Of a stretch of DNA of 64,000 nucleotides, positions 9,439 to 18,242 are shown one piece after another (the stretch's first letter is position 1; each line of letters starts with the position of its first letter). This DNA comes from Bin87 sp034423595 (GTDB lineage Bacteria > Chloroflexota > Dehalococcoidia > Lucifugimonadales > UBA3495). A program made the position numbers and the translations under genes. The stretch lies in NCBI GenBank assembly GCA_965207025.1, contig OZ242258.1:4340001-4404000 (forward strand). The letters run 5' to 3'. The notes below the pieces were generated by a model that was given only the letters and a program-made list of their open reading frames with translations, did no database searches and was not told the DNA's origin.

Positions 9439-9520
9439 ATATAACGCGATTGGAGACACAGGCCGCCGGAATACGCCGTCACGGTTTCCCGGCGGCCATT
9501 CCGTAAATGCGAGGAACACC

Positions 9521-9913
9521 ATGGGTTTCTGGGATGAGATCTACAAACTGCGCAAGCAAGGGGAAATTCCGCGGGTGTGGACGCCCGAATGTCTGCGTCC
9601 CTATTTAATGGCGCCCTATACGCCCAATTCTATAAACACTATCCCCTCGAACGGCAGCATGACGAGAGACGGCAAACAGGTTGGCGATTACGTCAAGAAT
9701 GGCCAGGATGCCAAGGCTTGGCGAGTCAGACCGGGAGAGTTTCAACTCGTGGTTGACCCGGACGACGATACTGCAACCCAGGACGCGGAACGGAAGCGTG
9801 CATGGGCGTACTCCCACGTAGCTCGCGCCGTAGCGGCCGGCAACCCTTATCCTCTGCAAGGATTGCCACTCAAATATGATCGTCCCTTTGACCCTGTGGA
9901 CATTGATAACTGA
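9521..9913 (+). CDS. Hypothetical protein, 130 aa
   Basis: Not recognised with confidence. The protein is small and soluble, with a central stretch of the form TPNSINTIPSNGSM and VKNGQDAKAWRVRPGEFQLV. That resembles small winged-helix domains in which a helix with conserved NTI is followed by a strand pair ending in a WRVRPGEFQL-type motif; this is a weak similarity. A truncated PIN gene starts 10 bases downstream, so the two may be remnants of a toxin-antitoxin-like locus. Confidence 0.6.
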   Translation: MGFWDEIYKLRKQGEIPRVWTPECLRPYLMAPYTPNSINTIPSNGSMTRDGKQVGDYVKNGQDAKAWRVRPGEFQLVVDPDDDTATQDAERKRAWAYSHVARAVAAGNPYPLQGLPLKYDRPFDPVDIDN

Positions 9914-9923
9914 AGAACATGAA

Positions 9924-10130
9924 ATGATCACATTAGACACCCACATCTGGATCTGGCGAGTGCAGGAAGTCGAGCGGCTCCGCCAGTCGCAAATCGCTGC
10001 CATCTTGGTGCAAGAGAATGACGATGCCGGCGTGATTGGAATCTGCGCCACTACCCTCTGGGAAGTCGCCATGCTCGTTCAGCGTGGCCGCGTACAACTT
10101 AGCGCCGATCTGTTGCAAACAATTCACTAG
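9924..10130 (+). pseudogene. Truncated PIN-domain (VapC-like) toxin
   Basis: The 68-aa frame begins MITLDTHIWIWRVQ and continues through IGICATTLWEVAMLV, the N-terminal half of VapC-type PIN ribonucleases with the first Asp and the Glu of the active site. Family members are about 125-130 aa; here the frame stops after LLQTIH and the Shine-Dalgarno of the next gene follows at once. The C-terminal half with the remaining acidic residues is missing, so it is probably an inactive fragment. Confidence 0.75.
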
Positions 10131-10143
10131 TGGAGGCCCACAA

Positions 10144-12117
10144 ATGCCACTGCACCCCCAAGCGCAAGAAGTTATCGACGCCACCCGCGCGTTGGGTCTG
10201 CCGCCCAACCACACGGTATCGCCCGCGGAGGCGCGGGCCAACGCCGCCAGTCGGCCTCGCGGCCCCGGCCCCGAGGTGGGCAAGGTTGAGGACCGGGCGA
10301 TTCCCGGCCCGGCTCAGGACTCGGACAGTCTGGTGCCGGTACGCATCTACACGCCCCAGGGTGACGGGCCGTTCCCGATCCTGGTGTGGTATCACGGCGG
10401 CGGATGGGTCGTCGGCGACCTGGAATCTGCCGACGGCACGGCGCGGCACCTGTGCGTCGGTTCCCGCAACATAGTGGTGTCGGTGGACTACCGGCTGTCG
10501 CCGGAAGCCAAGTATCCGGAGCCCTTGGATGACTGTTACGCGGCGACCCTGTGGGCCAGCGAACACGCCGAGGAGCTGGGCGGCGTTAGCGGCGTGGTGT
10601 CGGTTGGCGGTGACAGCGCCGGCGGCAACCTGGCTGCCGCCGTGAGCATGCGGGCCGCCGAAACCGGCGACGTGCGGGTGAGCCACCAATTGCTGGTCTA
10701 TCCCGTTGCGGACGCGAAATTCGACACTGGCTCCTATGTGGACAACGGAACTGGCTACAACCTGGAGCGGGACGGCATGATCTGGTACTGGGATCATTAC
10801 CTGGCCGACCCATCCCAGGCGAATGATCCGCAGTGTGCGCCGATGCGGCTGCCCGCAGACTTTGAGGGTATGGATAGCCTGGCGCAGGCCCTGATTATCA
10901 CCGCCGAGTATGACCCGCTGCGGGACGAGGGCGAGGCGTACGGGCGGTTGCTGGTGGGGTATGGTGTGCCAGCGACCACTAACCGCTACGACGGTATGAT
11001 CCACGGCTTCTTTAGCATGGCCGGCGTCATGGACACAGCGAGGGACGCCATGGACGACGCCTGCGAGTTTCTGCGCGGCGCCGTTGACGACATGATGGAG
11101 GAATATTTCAACCAGCAAGAAGGCGACACCTCCGCGATGCGCAAGATGCTGGACCCTCAGGCCGCGTACGTGCTGGAGGTGTTCGAGGAACTGGGCATCA
11201 AGGCGTTCCAGGACATGGACGTTGACGAGTGCCGCGAGATCATGAACAACCGACCGCGTCCCGATGGGCCGGCGGTTGGCAACGTGGAGGACCGCATCAT
11301 CCAGAACGTTCACGGCAAGGAGCCGGGCGAGGTGCCGATCCGCATCTACACGCCGGCTACGCCCGGCCCGTGGGGCATCTTGGTGTGGTATCACGGTGGC
11401 GGCTGGGTAATCGGCAACTTGGAGACCGCCGACGCCACGGCCAGGGAACTTTGCGTGGGCGGCAACTGCGTGGTGGTGTCCGTCGATTACCGCCTGGCCC
11501 CGGAGTACAAGTTCCCCACGCCCTTTGAAGATTGCCTGACCGCGACATTGTGGGCCATGGCCAACGCCGAGGCGCTGGGCGGGCGGGCCGACGCCATCGC
11601 GGTGGGCGGGGACAGCGCCGGCGGGAACCTGGCCGCTGCCGTTTCGCTGGCCCAGGACGACTTCCCCAATGACCTGGCGTTCCAGTTGCTGGTGTATCCG
11701 GCTACCGACGCCGAGTATGACACCCGCTCGTACCAGGTGAACGGGCAGGGAATGTTCCTGGAAACGGCCAGCATGCGCTGGTTCTGGGACCACTACCTGC
11801 CGGCTGGCGATTTGTCGGGCTACAACATCTTTGCGTCGCCGCTGCGTGCGAGGCTGTCCAACGACCTGCCGCCGGCCCTGGTAATCACGGCGGAGTTCGA
11901 CCCGCTGCGGGACGAGGGCGAGGCCTACCATACCGCTCTGGAAGAGGCCGGCGTTTCCACCAGCCTGATCCGCTACGACGGCGTGATCCATGGGTTCTTC
12001 GGGCTGCCCCACGTCATCGACAAGGGACGGCAGGCCATCGACGCGGCCTGCGCCGGCCTGCGGGAAGCCTTCGGCACGGTGCAGCAGCCGGAGGCGGTTG
12101 AAGCGGCGGATAACTGA
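10144..12117 (+). CDS. Tandem-domain alpha/beta hydrolase (two HSL-family esterase domains)
   Basis: A 657-aa protein made of two full alpha/beta-hydrolase-3 domains of the hormone-sensitive-lipase type, normally single-domain enzymes of about 310 aa. Each half has its own cap helix start (MPLHPQAQEVIDATRALGLP; MLDPQAAYVLEVFEELGIK), oxyanion-hole HGGGW, nucleophile elbow GDSAGGN, acid in EYDPLRDEG or EFDPLRDEG, and His in MIHGFF or VIHGFF. Both catalytic triads look intact. Start ATG 10144 follows GGAGG. The halves are clearly homologous but diverged, consistent with old duplication and fusion. Predicted cytosolic carboxylesterase; substrate unknown. Confidence 0.92.
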   Translation: MPLHPQAQEVIDATRALGLPPNHTVSPAEARANAASRPRGPGPEVGKVEDRAIPGPAQDSDSLVPVRIYTPQGDGPFPILVWYHGGGWVVGDLESADGTARHLCVGSRNIVVSVDYRLSPEAKYPEPLDDCYAATLWASEHAEELGGVSGVVSVGGDSAGGNLAAAVSMRAAETGDVRVSHQLLVYPVADAKFDTGSYVDNGTGYNLERDGMIWYWDHYLADPSQANDPQCAPMRLPADFEGMDSLAQALIITAEYDPLRDEGEAYGRLLVGYGVPATTNRYDGMIHGFFSMAGVMDTARDAMDDACEFLRGAVDDMMEEYFNQQEGDTSAMRKMLDPQAAYVLEVFEELGIKAFQDMDVDECREIMNNRPRPDGPAVGNVEDRIIQNVHGKEPGEVPIRIYTPATPGPWGILVWYHGGGWVIGNLETADATARELCVGGNCVVVSVDYRLAPEYKFPTPFEDCLTATLWAMANAEALGGRADAIAVGGDSAGGNLAAAVSLAQDDFPNDLAFQLLVYPATDAEYDTRSYQVNGQGMFLETASMRWFWDHYLPAGDLSGYNIFASPLRARLSNDLPPALVITAEFDPLRDEGEAYHTALEEAGVSTSLIRYDGVIHGFFGLPHVIDKGRQAIDAACAGLREAFGTVQQPEAVEAADN

Positions 12118-12217
12118 ACAGATTCGGATAGATGAACGCAAGCGGGGGTTGGTCGGCACGGTCCCCGCTCGCGTCTATGTTAAAATGTTTCCTACCTAGC
12201 GGAGACGCGAAGCAGCC

Positions 12218-12973
12218 ATGGCAATCCCAATCGAGTCATTCCAGGACATACTGGATGTGCTGGAACAAAATCCCGAATACCGGGAGGCGATGCGCCGGCA
12301 TATCCTGGACGAGGAAATCCGACGCTTGCCGGCCGAGTTCCGCGAACTGAGGAAAACCGTCGAAGAGCTGGCTCAACTCGTTCGCGACTACATTAGGACC
12401 ACCGACGAACGGCTGGGCCGCGTGGAATCGGATGTGGCCGAGCTGAAGGAGGGCCAAGCCAGACTGGAGACCGACGTGGCCGAGCTGAAGGAGGGCCAAG
12501 CCAGACTGGAGGCTGGCCAAGTCAGGCTGGAAGGGCGCATCGGGGACGTGGCCGGCACTAACTATGAACGCAGCATTGCCAAGCATTGCCGCAACATCGT
12601 GAGCCGACGCTTGGGGATCAAACGCGCTAAAGTCCTGCACAGCATCAGCGTCCCGGATAATGAGACCCTTGACGACCTGGTGTATGCCGCCAGCGAAGCC
12701 GGCTCCATAACCGACGAACAGGCTTACGACCTGGATCTGGCAGACCTCATCGTTGCTGGAGTTGGCCCTTCCGGCCAGATGGACTACGCAGTCATCGAAG
12801 TGTCGGAAACCATTGATGATAGCGACGTGGACCGCGCCCGAGCGCGCGCCGCAATACTGTCCAAGGCTGCTGGTGAATCAGTCGTCGCCGCCGTCATCGG
12901 CAAGGCCGTCTCAGACGCCAACCGCCAGCGCGCCGACCGAAGCGGCGTGACCGTCATAATCATGGCGGAATAG
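12218..12973 (+). CDS. Coiled-coil protein with C-terminal PD-(D/E)XK-like domain (DUF3782-like)
   Basis: A 251-aa protein. The N-terminus has a helical MAIPIESFQDILDVLEQNPE module. Residues about 60-105 form a coiled coil built of near-identical 14-residue units (VAELKEGQARLE repeated). The C-terminal domain has the pattern DLDLADLIVAGV ... YAVIEVSETIDDSDVDRA, seen in a family often annotated DUF3782 or nuclease-like; the usual catalytic Lys of a PD-(D/E)XK core is replaced by Ser in IEVSET. Function unknown. These proteins are common in Chloroflexota and Cyanobacteria. Confidence 0.8.
   Translation: MAIPIESFQDILDVLEQNPEYREAMRRHILDEEIRRLPAEFRELRKTVEELAQLVRDYIRTTDERLGRVESDVAELKEGQARLETDVAELKEGQARLEAGQVRLEGRIGDVAGTNYERSIAKHCRNIVSRRLGIKRAKVLHSISVPDNETLDDLVYAASEAGSITDEQAYDLDLADLIVAGVGPSGQMDYAVIEVSETIDDSDVDRARARAAILSKAAGESVVAAVIGKAVSDANRQRADRSGVTVIIMAE
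12431..12511 (+). repeat. Two 42-bp tandem units encoding a coiled coil
   Basis: Two nearly identical 42-base units (12431-12472 and 12473-12511, the second cut short) encode DVAELKEGQARLET and DVAELKEGQARLE. The high DNA identity indicates recent duplication within the gene. Confidence 0.85.
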
Positions 12974-13021
12974 CAGTCGTCGCGTCCACTTCATGGCAGC
13001 GATACTGACGGCTAACTCCTA

Positions 13022-13441
13022 TTGCTGCTAACGAATGGCAGTGTGCGAGTAATGGGAAGGGGATATAATGCCATATCCATTGCAGATGAGACGGGCGTGG
13101 GGAAGTGCGGCAACTGCGACCGTATGAAGAATCTATGTCTATGGTCAACTAGGGATGAACAGCGTGGGGTAGCGTGTGAGGAGTGCGCTACGCGATATGG
13201 ATGGACCATGCTGGAGGAGCCAACGGGCACCGAAGATAATGGCCGGACAGCTCTACGGAGCAGTGCAAGGCCGTCACCAACGCAACAGATTGCGCAGCGT
13301 TCAGCTGACGATCCAGACACGTTTGGTAAATGGATAGTGCGCGGAATCGCAATTGGCATCGGGCTTCTGATAGTAGAGATTCCACTTGCCTTGGTCGCCC
13401 TGTGGTGGGTCAATCACCAATTGAGCAAGATAGGATTCTGA
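13022..13441 (+). CDS. Hypothetical protein with zinc-ribbon-like Cys pairs and C-terminal membrane segment
   Basis: Up to 139 aa. Two Cys pairs, CGNC and CEEC, are spaced about 25 residues apart and suggest a small zinc ribbon. A polar linker and one hydrophobic segment (IAIGIGLLIVEIPLALVALWWV) end the protein, so the ribbon would face one side of the membrane. Start is uncertain: TTG 13022, ATG 13052 and GTG 13097 are possible, and a TATAAT at 13065-13070 hints at a later start. Base composition is lower in GC than the neighbours. Confidence 0.55.
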   Translation: MLLTNGSVRVMGRGYNAISIADETGVGKCGNCDRMKNLCLWSTRDEQRGVACEECATRYGWTMLEEPTGTEDNGRTALRSSARPSPTQQIAQRSADDPDTFGKWIVRGIAIGIGLLIVEIPLALVALWWVNHQLSKIGF

Positions 13442-13486
13442 TCAGTCAACGACGATATCCAACGAAACCAGAAAGTAGAGGAGATC

Positions 13487-14002
13487 ATGAACCAAGCAGG
13501 CCATCTTCGCACGCTAGCCGACAGGCTCAACGACGAATGGAAAGATTTAACACCGTCCGAAAGAGTTGATGAGGTGTGGCGTCTGTTCGTCGAAACGTAT
13601 AGTGAGATAGCTCACTCGGCCTGCGAGATTGAAGCTATCCGTGGCAATCTTAACGAGGAGGCAACGCATCCGTCACCTAGAGATCTCTCTCCTATCATGG
13701 CTGCGATCAAAGATAGCTACGCCACACAGGCTTTGAATCGGGGTACTATCATTTCGGAAATGATGGATACCTTGGAAGCGGCTCAGGGAGTCATCGCAAT
13801 CGAGTTTTTCGGCGACGAGTCTCAATTAGGTGAAAGGGCGGGCGAATTAGTTGTGATGATCAATCAGATTAAGTGGATAGCAGGTGTGATCCAGGACACG
13901 TCAGCTGAGGTCAAGTCGCGCACAATGGACGATCTTCGTATCGAGCGGCCACGATTGTCAGCGGCAATGAAAGCGTCAGAAAGTCAACCCGACAAATGGT
14001 GA
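13487..14002 (+). CDS. Hypothetical alpha-helical protein, 171 aa
   Basis: Not recognised. Predicted all-helical and soluble, starting MNQAGHLRTLADRLNDEWKD; ATG 13487 is preceded by AGAGGAG. It has lower GC than the surrounding enzyme genes, like the preceding zinc-ribbon frame, so the 13.0-14.0 kb stretch may have been acquired together. No motif suggests a function. Confidence 0.65.
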   Translation: MNQAGHLRTLADRLNDEWKDLTPSERVDEVWRLFVETYSEIAHSACEIEAIRGNLNEEATHPSPRDLSPIMAAIKDSYATQALNRGTIISEMMDTLEAAQGVIAIEFFGDESQLGERAGELVVMINQIKWIAGVIQDTSAEVKSRTMDDLRIERPRLSAAMKASESQPDKW

Positions 14003-14060
14003 TGTCGTTACATTACCCACAAGATAAGTTGTCCAATCTCCGCCGCGCTCGAGGCCCGCG

Positions 14061-14939
14061 ATGACCACCACCGCCGTCAAAACCGCGCTCAAACCGGATG
14101 CGCTCGGCTTGGCCGTGGCCCGGGTCGCCCGGCGCGCGGTCGCGCCTGATACGGTGATTCTGTTTGGCTCGCGGGCGCGGGGCGACCACCGGGCCAATTC
14201 CGACGTTGACCTGCTGGTCATCGGCAGCGGCGACAAGGTCACGCTCAAGCTCTGCGTGCAAGACGCCGTTCAGGAATACTTCAACGCCAATCCGCCGGAA
14301 CTCAGCGTTGACGTTATCGCCATGAGCCGCGAGCGATTCGCGTATTGCAGCCGCGCCCAGAATCACGTAGCCGGCCAGGCATTGCGTGACGGAGTGATTA
14401 TGAGTGGGGAGAATCTGGACTGTCCAACCGATTATGGCGACGGATACCCCGTCGGCTGGCCCGACATCAGGCAACGGCTGATTAATGCCAACCGCAATTT
14501 GCGCGGATTCGGGTCAACCATCGAAAACCTGCCCGACGACCAGGAATCCTACGGATTCTTTGCCCAGCAAGTGGTCGAGAACGCCATCAAAGCCTGGATT
14601 TCCGCGGCCGACCTCAGCTATCGCTTTGCACACTCCCATGACATCGCCGCCATTGCCGGCGTAATCCTTAACGACCCGGAACAGGTGGAGACCCTGGCCG
14701 GACACCAGCTCCGCCTGATCATCGACTATACCTCCTATCCCAACCCGAAACCGGATCATCCGAAGCCCATACTCAACTGGCTCACCGAGTACGCGGTGGA
14801 CTACCGTTACGGCGGAACAGGCTACCGCATGGACAGCCTGGACCGGAGCCGGTTCCGCCACGAAATCAATCTGGCCGTTCAGACGATCATCAATCACGTG
14901 TACGACATGACCGGAACGAGCTTGTCCGATCTGCAATAA
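14061..14939 (+). CDS. Nucleotidyltransferase-HEPN fusion (MNT + HEPN in one chain)
   Basis: A 292-aa protein with two domains that are usually separate toxin-antitoxin genes. Residues about 20-105 are a minimal nucleotidyltransferase with FGSRARGDHRANSDVDLLV (GSx10DxD). Residues about 135-280 are a HEPN-like helical domain beginning with WPDIRQRLINANRNLRGF and including GFFAQQVVENAIKAWI. In MntA-HepT systems the MNT protein adds nucleotides to the HEPN ribonuclease to silence it; here the pair is covalently joined. A canonical RxxxxH HEPN catalytic motif could not be placed with certainty, so the function may be structural or altered. Confidence 0.85.
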   Translation: MTTTAVKTALKPDALGLAVARVARRAVAPDTVILFGSRARGDHRANSDVDLLVIGSGDKVTLKLCVQDAVQEYFNANPPELSVDVIAMSRERFAYCSRAQNHVAGQALRDGVIMSGENLDCPTDYGDGYPVGWPDIRQRLINANRNLRGFGSTIENLPDDQESYGFFAQQVVENAIKAWISAADLSYRFAHSHDIAAIAGVILNDPEQVETLAGHQLRLIIDYTSYPNPKPDHPKPILNWLTEYAVDYRYGGTGYRMDSLDRSRFRHEINLAVQTIINHVYDMTGTSLSDLQ

Positions 14940-15043
14940 ACCTTTCGCTTCGGTTAGATTAACCGTAGCGTCGGCAGGTGGTATCATGGCGGCGAAGAGG
15001 TCTCCACTTCGCCGCCAACGCTTTATCCAAAGGAGCGACCAAC

Positions 15044-16384
15044 ATGGCTGAAACCATCCAGGAACAGTACATACGCATGAATCCCCGCTCGCGGGAACTG
15101 CAACCTAACTACCAGGCCCGGTTTCCGTCGGGCAGCCCCGGCCACGACGGCTACACTTCGGACCCCTTCCCGGTGGTGATCGCCAGGGGCAGCGGGCCTC
15201 GCAAGTGGGACATCGACGGCAACGAGTACGTGGACTACGGCATGGGCTCGGCGTCCTTGCTGCTGGGGCACGCGCACCCTGAGGTGGTGGCCGCGCTGGC
15301 CGGCGCGCTGGATTCGGGATCGCACTTCGGCGCGCCCACCGAGTCCATGCTGGAATGGGGCGAGCGTATCTGCACCCTGATGCCCTGCGTGGATAAGGTT
15401 CGTTTCGTCGGTTCCGGCGCCGAGGCCACCATGCTGGCGATGCGCGTGGCGCGGGCCTACACCGGCAAGGAGAAGATCATCCGGTGGGAGTCGCACTACC
15501 ACGGCTGGCACGACTACGTAATGCCCGGCAACCTGCCGCCTTTTGATGTTCCAGCATCCATCGGCATACCCCAGGGAACCATTGACTCTATCATCGTGCT
15601 GCCCACGGATCTGACGGCGTTGGAGAACGCGCTGGCCAACGACAACAACATCGCCGGCGTAATTACCGAAGCCTCGGGCGCGTCCTACGGCACGGTACCG
15701 CTGCCCGACGGGTTCCTGGACGGCGTGCGCCGGCTGACCCGTGAGCACGGAGCGGTGATGATCCTGGACGAGGTGATCACCGGCTTCCGCTGGGCGCCGG
15801 GCGGAGCGCAGGAAAGGCTGGGCGTCGATCCTGACATCTGCACCATGGCCAAGATTGTGACCGGCGGGTTGCCCGGTGGCGCAGTGGGCGGCCGGGACGA
15901 GTTCATGGCGGTTATGCACCAGACCGGCGACAGCCACCACGACCGCTACGAACGGGTGCTGCACGGCGGTACGTTCAACGCCAACCCCTATGCCGCCGCG
16001 TCGGGCAACGCTGCGCTGCGCCTGGTCGCCACCGGCGAGTACAACGCTCAGGCGGACCTGATGGCTGAGCGGCTGCGAGTGGGACTGCGCGAGGTGGTGG
16101 AACGCCGCGAGGTCAACGCCACGGTGTACGGCGAGGCGTCAACCTTCCATCTGTATTTCGGCGCGCGCAGTATCGAGGGCTTGGACGCTTCCAGCTTGAA
16201 GAACCAGCCCGCGGACATCCAGCGAACCCTGCGGCAGGCCCTGCAAGTGCGCGGCGTGGACCTGATGTCCCGCACCAGCGGAGTCCTCTCCGGCACGCAC
16301 CGGGAGGCGGACATCGACTTCACCATCGAGGCATTCGACGGCGCAATTGCCGCCATGATGGACGAGGGGCTGGTGCAGCACTAA
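15044..16384 (+). CDS. Class III PLP-dependent aminotransferase, glutamate-1-semialdehyde aminomutase-like
   Basis: A 446-aa cytosolic aminotransferase of fold type I. The N-terminal WDIDGNEYVDYGMGSASLLLG, the central DEVITGFRW and the PLP-lysine segment CTMAKIVTGGLPGGAVGG (Lys near residue 270) match GSA aminomutase (HemL) and related class III enzymes. True HemL makes 5-aminolevulinate from glutamate semialdehyde; no other tetrapyrrole genes are nearby, so a different amino substrate is equally possible. Start ATG 15044 follows AAAGGAG. A bidirectional terminator ends the gene. Confidence 0.88.
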   Translation: MAETIQEQYIRMNPRSRELQPNYQARFPSGSPGHDGYTSDPFPVVIARGSGPRKWDIDGNEYVDYGMGSASLLLGHAHPEVVAALAGALDSGSHFGAPTESMLEWGERICTLMPCVDKVRFVGSGAEATMLAMRVARAYTGKEKIIRWESHYHGWHDYVMPGNLPPFDVPASIGIPQGTIDSIIVLPTDLTALENALANDNNIAGVITEASGASYGTVPLPDGFLDGVRRLTREHGAVMILDEVITGFRWAPGGAQERLGVDPDICTMAKIVTGGLPGGAVGGRDEFMAVMHQTGDSHHDRYERVLHGGTFNANPYAAASGNAALRLVATGEYNAQADLMAERLRVGLREVVERREVNATVYGEASTFHLYFGARSIEGLDASSLKNQPADIQRTLRQALQVRGVDLMSRTSGVLSGTHREADIDFTIEAFDGAIAAMMDEGLVQH

Positions 16385-16415
16385 TTTCCGACTCGTCCAC
16401 GCATACGCAGGGCGT

Positions 16416-16447
16416 TCAAGCCCCCGCCGGATCCGGCGGGGGCTTGA
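16416..16447. terminator. Bidirectional hairpin between convergent genes
   Basis: A perfect 15-bp palindrome arm pair (TCAAGCCCCCGCCGG / CCGGCGGGGGCTTGA) with a 2-base centre, between the aminotransferase stop and the 3' end of the minus-strand gamma-glutamyltransferase. No long T-run, but position and symmetry fit a terminator for both genes. Confidence 0.7.
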
Positions 16448-16466
16448 GCATGGTATTGAGGTGTTA

Positions 16467-18185
16467 TCAATAGCCCACCGCGTAGCCGTCGTACCGCGGA
16501 TCCGCTGCCCCGTGCAGCGCTCCCGTCTCCGGGTCGATGTACAGGGCCATTTCGCGGCCGGTTACGCCATCCCAGGCGTCCAGTTCATGCACCGGATGGC
16601 CCATGCCGCGCAGTTGGCGCATGGCAGCGGCGTCAAAACGACTTTCCATAAGCAGACGGTCTTCGGCGGTGTGCGGGATGGTTGACTCGGTGCCGTCCCC
16701 CACGTGCTTCCAGCGGGGCGCTTCGACCGCTTCCTGAACAGTCATGCCGTAGTCGATCAGGTTGGTGATGACCTGCATGTTGCTCTGGACCTGGCAATCG
16801 GCGCCCGGCGTCCCCAGCACGTAGGTGAGGCGACGCCCGCCGGTGGGGTTTCCTCGGAACACCATGACGGGATTCATGGTGTGGCGGACGCGCTTGCCGG
16901 GTTGCAGACAGTCAACGTGGTTGGGATCTAGGTGCCAGTAAGTCATGCGGTTGTTGAGCAGGATACCGGTGTTGCCGGCGACCAGGGACGATCCCCAACC
17001 GCTCTGGATGCTCTGCAGCTGGCACACGGCGTTGCCGGCGCGGTCTGCAACAACGAAACAGGTGGTGTCTTCCGCCTCGCTGCGTGGGCCCCGACGACCT
17101 GCCCCGGCGAGGGTGGCTGACCGACGCTCGGACTGAAAACGCCAGGGATCGCCGGCTTCCATGCGAACCGATGCACGCTGCGGGTCGATGACGCCGGCCC
17201 GCGCCCGGGCGTATTCTTCGGACAACATTCCGGTCAGCGGAACGTCTATGTAGTCGGGATCGGCGACATAGGCTTCACGGTCGGCGAACGCCATTTTCTT
17301 GGCTTCCACCATGAGATGTATTGACTCGGGCGAACCGAACCCCAGGGCAGCCATATCATACTGTCGGATGACGTTCAGCTCCTGCAAGAGGATATGCCCG
17401 CTGGAGTTGGGCGGCGCCTCGTACACGGTGTAGTCGCCATAGTCGGTGGAAATGGGGGCCTGCCACCGGGCGGAGCAGTCGTTGAGGTCGGCCATGGTCA
17501 GCAGTCCGCCCTGCTCTTCGCTGAACCGTGCGATGGCCTCGCCGATGGTGCCCCGGTAGAAGGCGTCGCGACCGTGCTGGGCGATGGTGTACAGGGTGCG
17601 GGCAAGGTCGGACTGGCGGAGGATATCGCCGGGCCTGAGGGCTTCGCCGGTATCGCTGCGGGTGAATATGGCGCGGCTGGTGGGGAACTCGCAGAGCAGG
17701 GAATCACCGGCGATGGCGCCGGACAGGTAGTGCGTCACCGGGAACCCGTCGTCGGCCAGCGCTATGGCGGGAGCCAGCACGTCGCCGAGGGGCAGGCTGC
17801 CGTAAGCCTCGTGGGTGTCGAGCCAGGCGTTAAGCAGACCCGGCACGGAAACGCTCAGAATGCCCTTCATGGGTATGCCTTGCCGGTAGCGTTCCAATGT
17901 GGCGGCGTATGGCGCAGCGCCCGTGCCATTGCATACGCGGAGGCTGTCATCCTCAGCGCGGTAGGCCATGATGAAGCCGTCGCCGCCGATGCCCGACATC
18001 AGTGGCTCTACGACACCCAGCGCAGCAGCGGTGGCAATGGCGGCGTCAAAGGCGTTGCCGCCCCTTTGCAGGATGCTCACGCCGGCTTGAGCAGCCAACG
18101 GGTGCCCGGCGCACACCATGCCGTTGCGGCCCATAACGACCGGGCGATGCGCGGTAAATCGAATGCCGTGCGGCGTGTTAGACAT
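16467..18185 (-). CDS. Gamma-glutamyltransferase family protein
   Basis: A 572-aa Ntn-hydrolase that in family members hydrolyses or transfers gamma-glutamyl groups (glutathione and related). The N-terminal MVCAGHPLAAQAGVSILQRG and GGNAFDAAIAT segments and the autoprocessing site EDTTCFVVADRAGNAV are clear; the first Thr of the pair (about residue 374) would become the nucleophile of the small subunit. Start ATG 18185 is chosen for an AGGAG 8 bases upstream. No signal peptide is seen, unlike many exported GGTs, so a cytosolic or cephalosporin-acylase-like role is possible. Confidence 0.9.
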   Translation of the reverse strand: MSNTPHGIRFTAHRPVVMGRNGMVCAGHPLAAQAGVSILQRGGNAFDAAIATAAALGVVEPLMSGIGGDGFIMAYRAEDDSLRVCNGTGAAPYAATLERYRQGIPMKGILSVSVPGLLNAWLDTHEAYGSLPLGDVLAPAIALADDGFPVTHYLSGAIAGDSLLCEFPTSRAIFTRSDTGEALRPGDILRQSDLARTLYTIAQHGRDAFYRGTIGEAIARFSEEQGGLLTMADLNDCSARWQAPISTDYGDYTVYEAPPNSSGHILLQELNVIRQYDMAALGFGSPESIHLMVEAKKMAFADREAYVADPDYIDVPLTGMLSEEYARARAGVIDPQRASVRMEAGDPWRFQSERRSATLAGAGRRGPRSEAEDTTCFVVADRAGNAVCQLQSIQSGWGSSLVAGNTGILLNNRMTYWHLDPNHVDCLQPGKRVRHTMNPVMVFRGNPTGGRRLTYVLGTPGADCQVQSNMQVITNLIDYGMTVQEAVEAPRWKHVGDGTESTIPHTAEDRLLMESRFDAAAMRQLRGMGHPVHELDAWDGVTGREMALYIDPETGALHGAADPRYDGYAVGY

Positions 18186-18242
18186 GACGAGGACTCCTGA
18201 CGAGTGTGCTGTCCGACCCTGCAATGCGCTTATCCCACGCTA

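Noticed and set aside
10099..12159. A 686-aa open frame on the minus strand
   Set aside because: It is the antisense shadow of the tandem esterase gene, caused by high third-position GC; the plus strand has clear motifs and Shine-Dalgarno.
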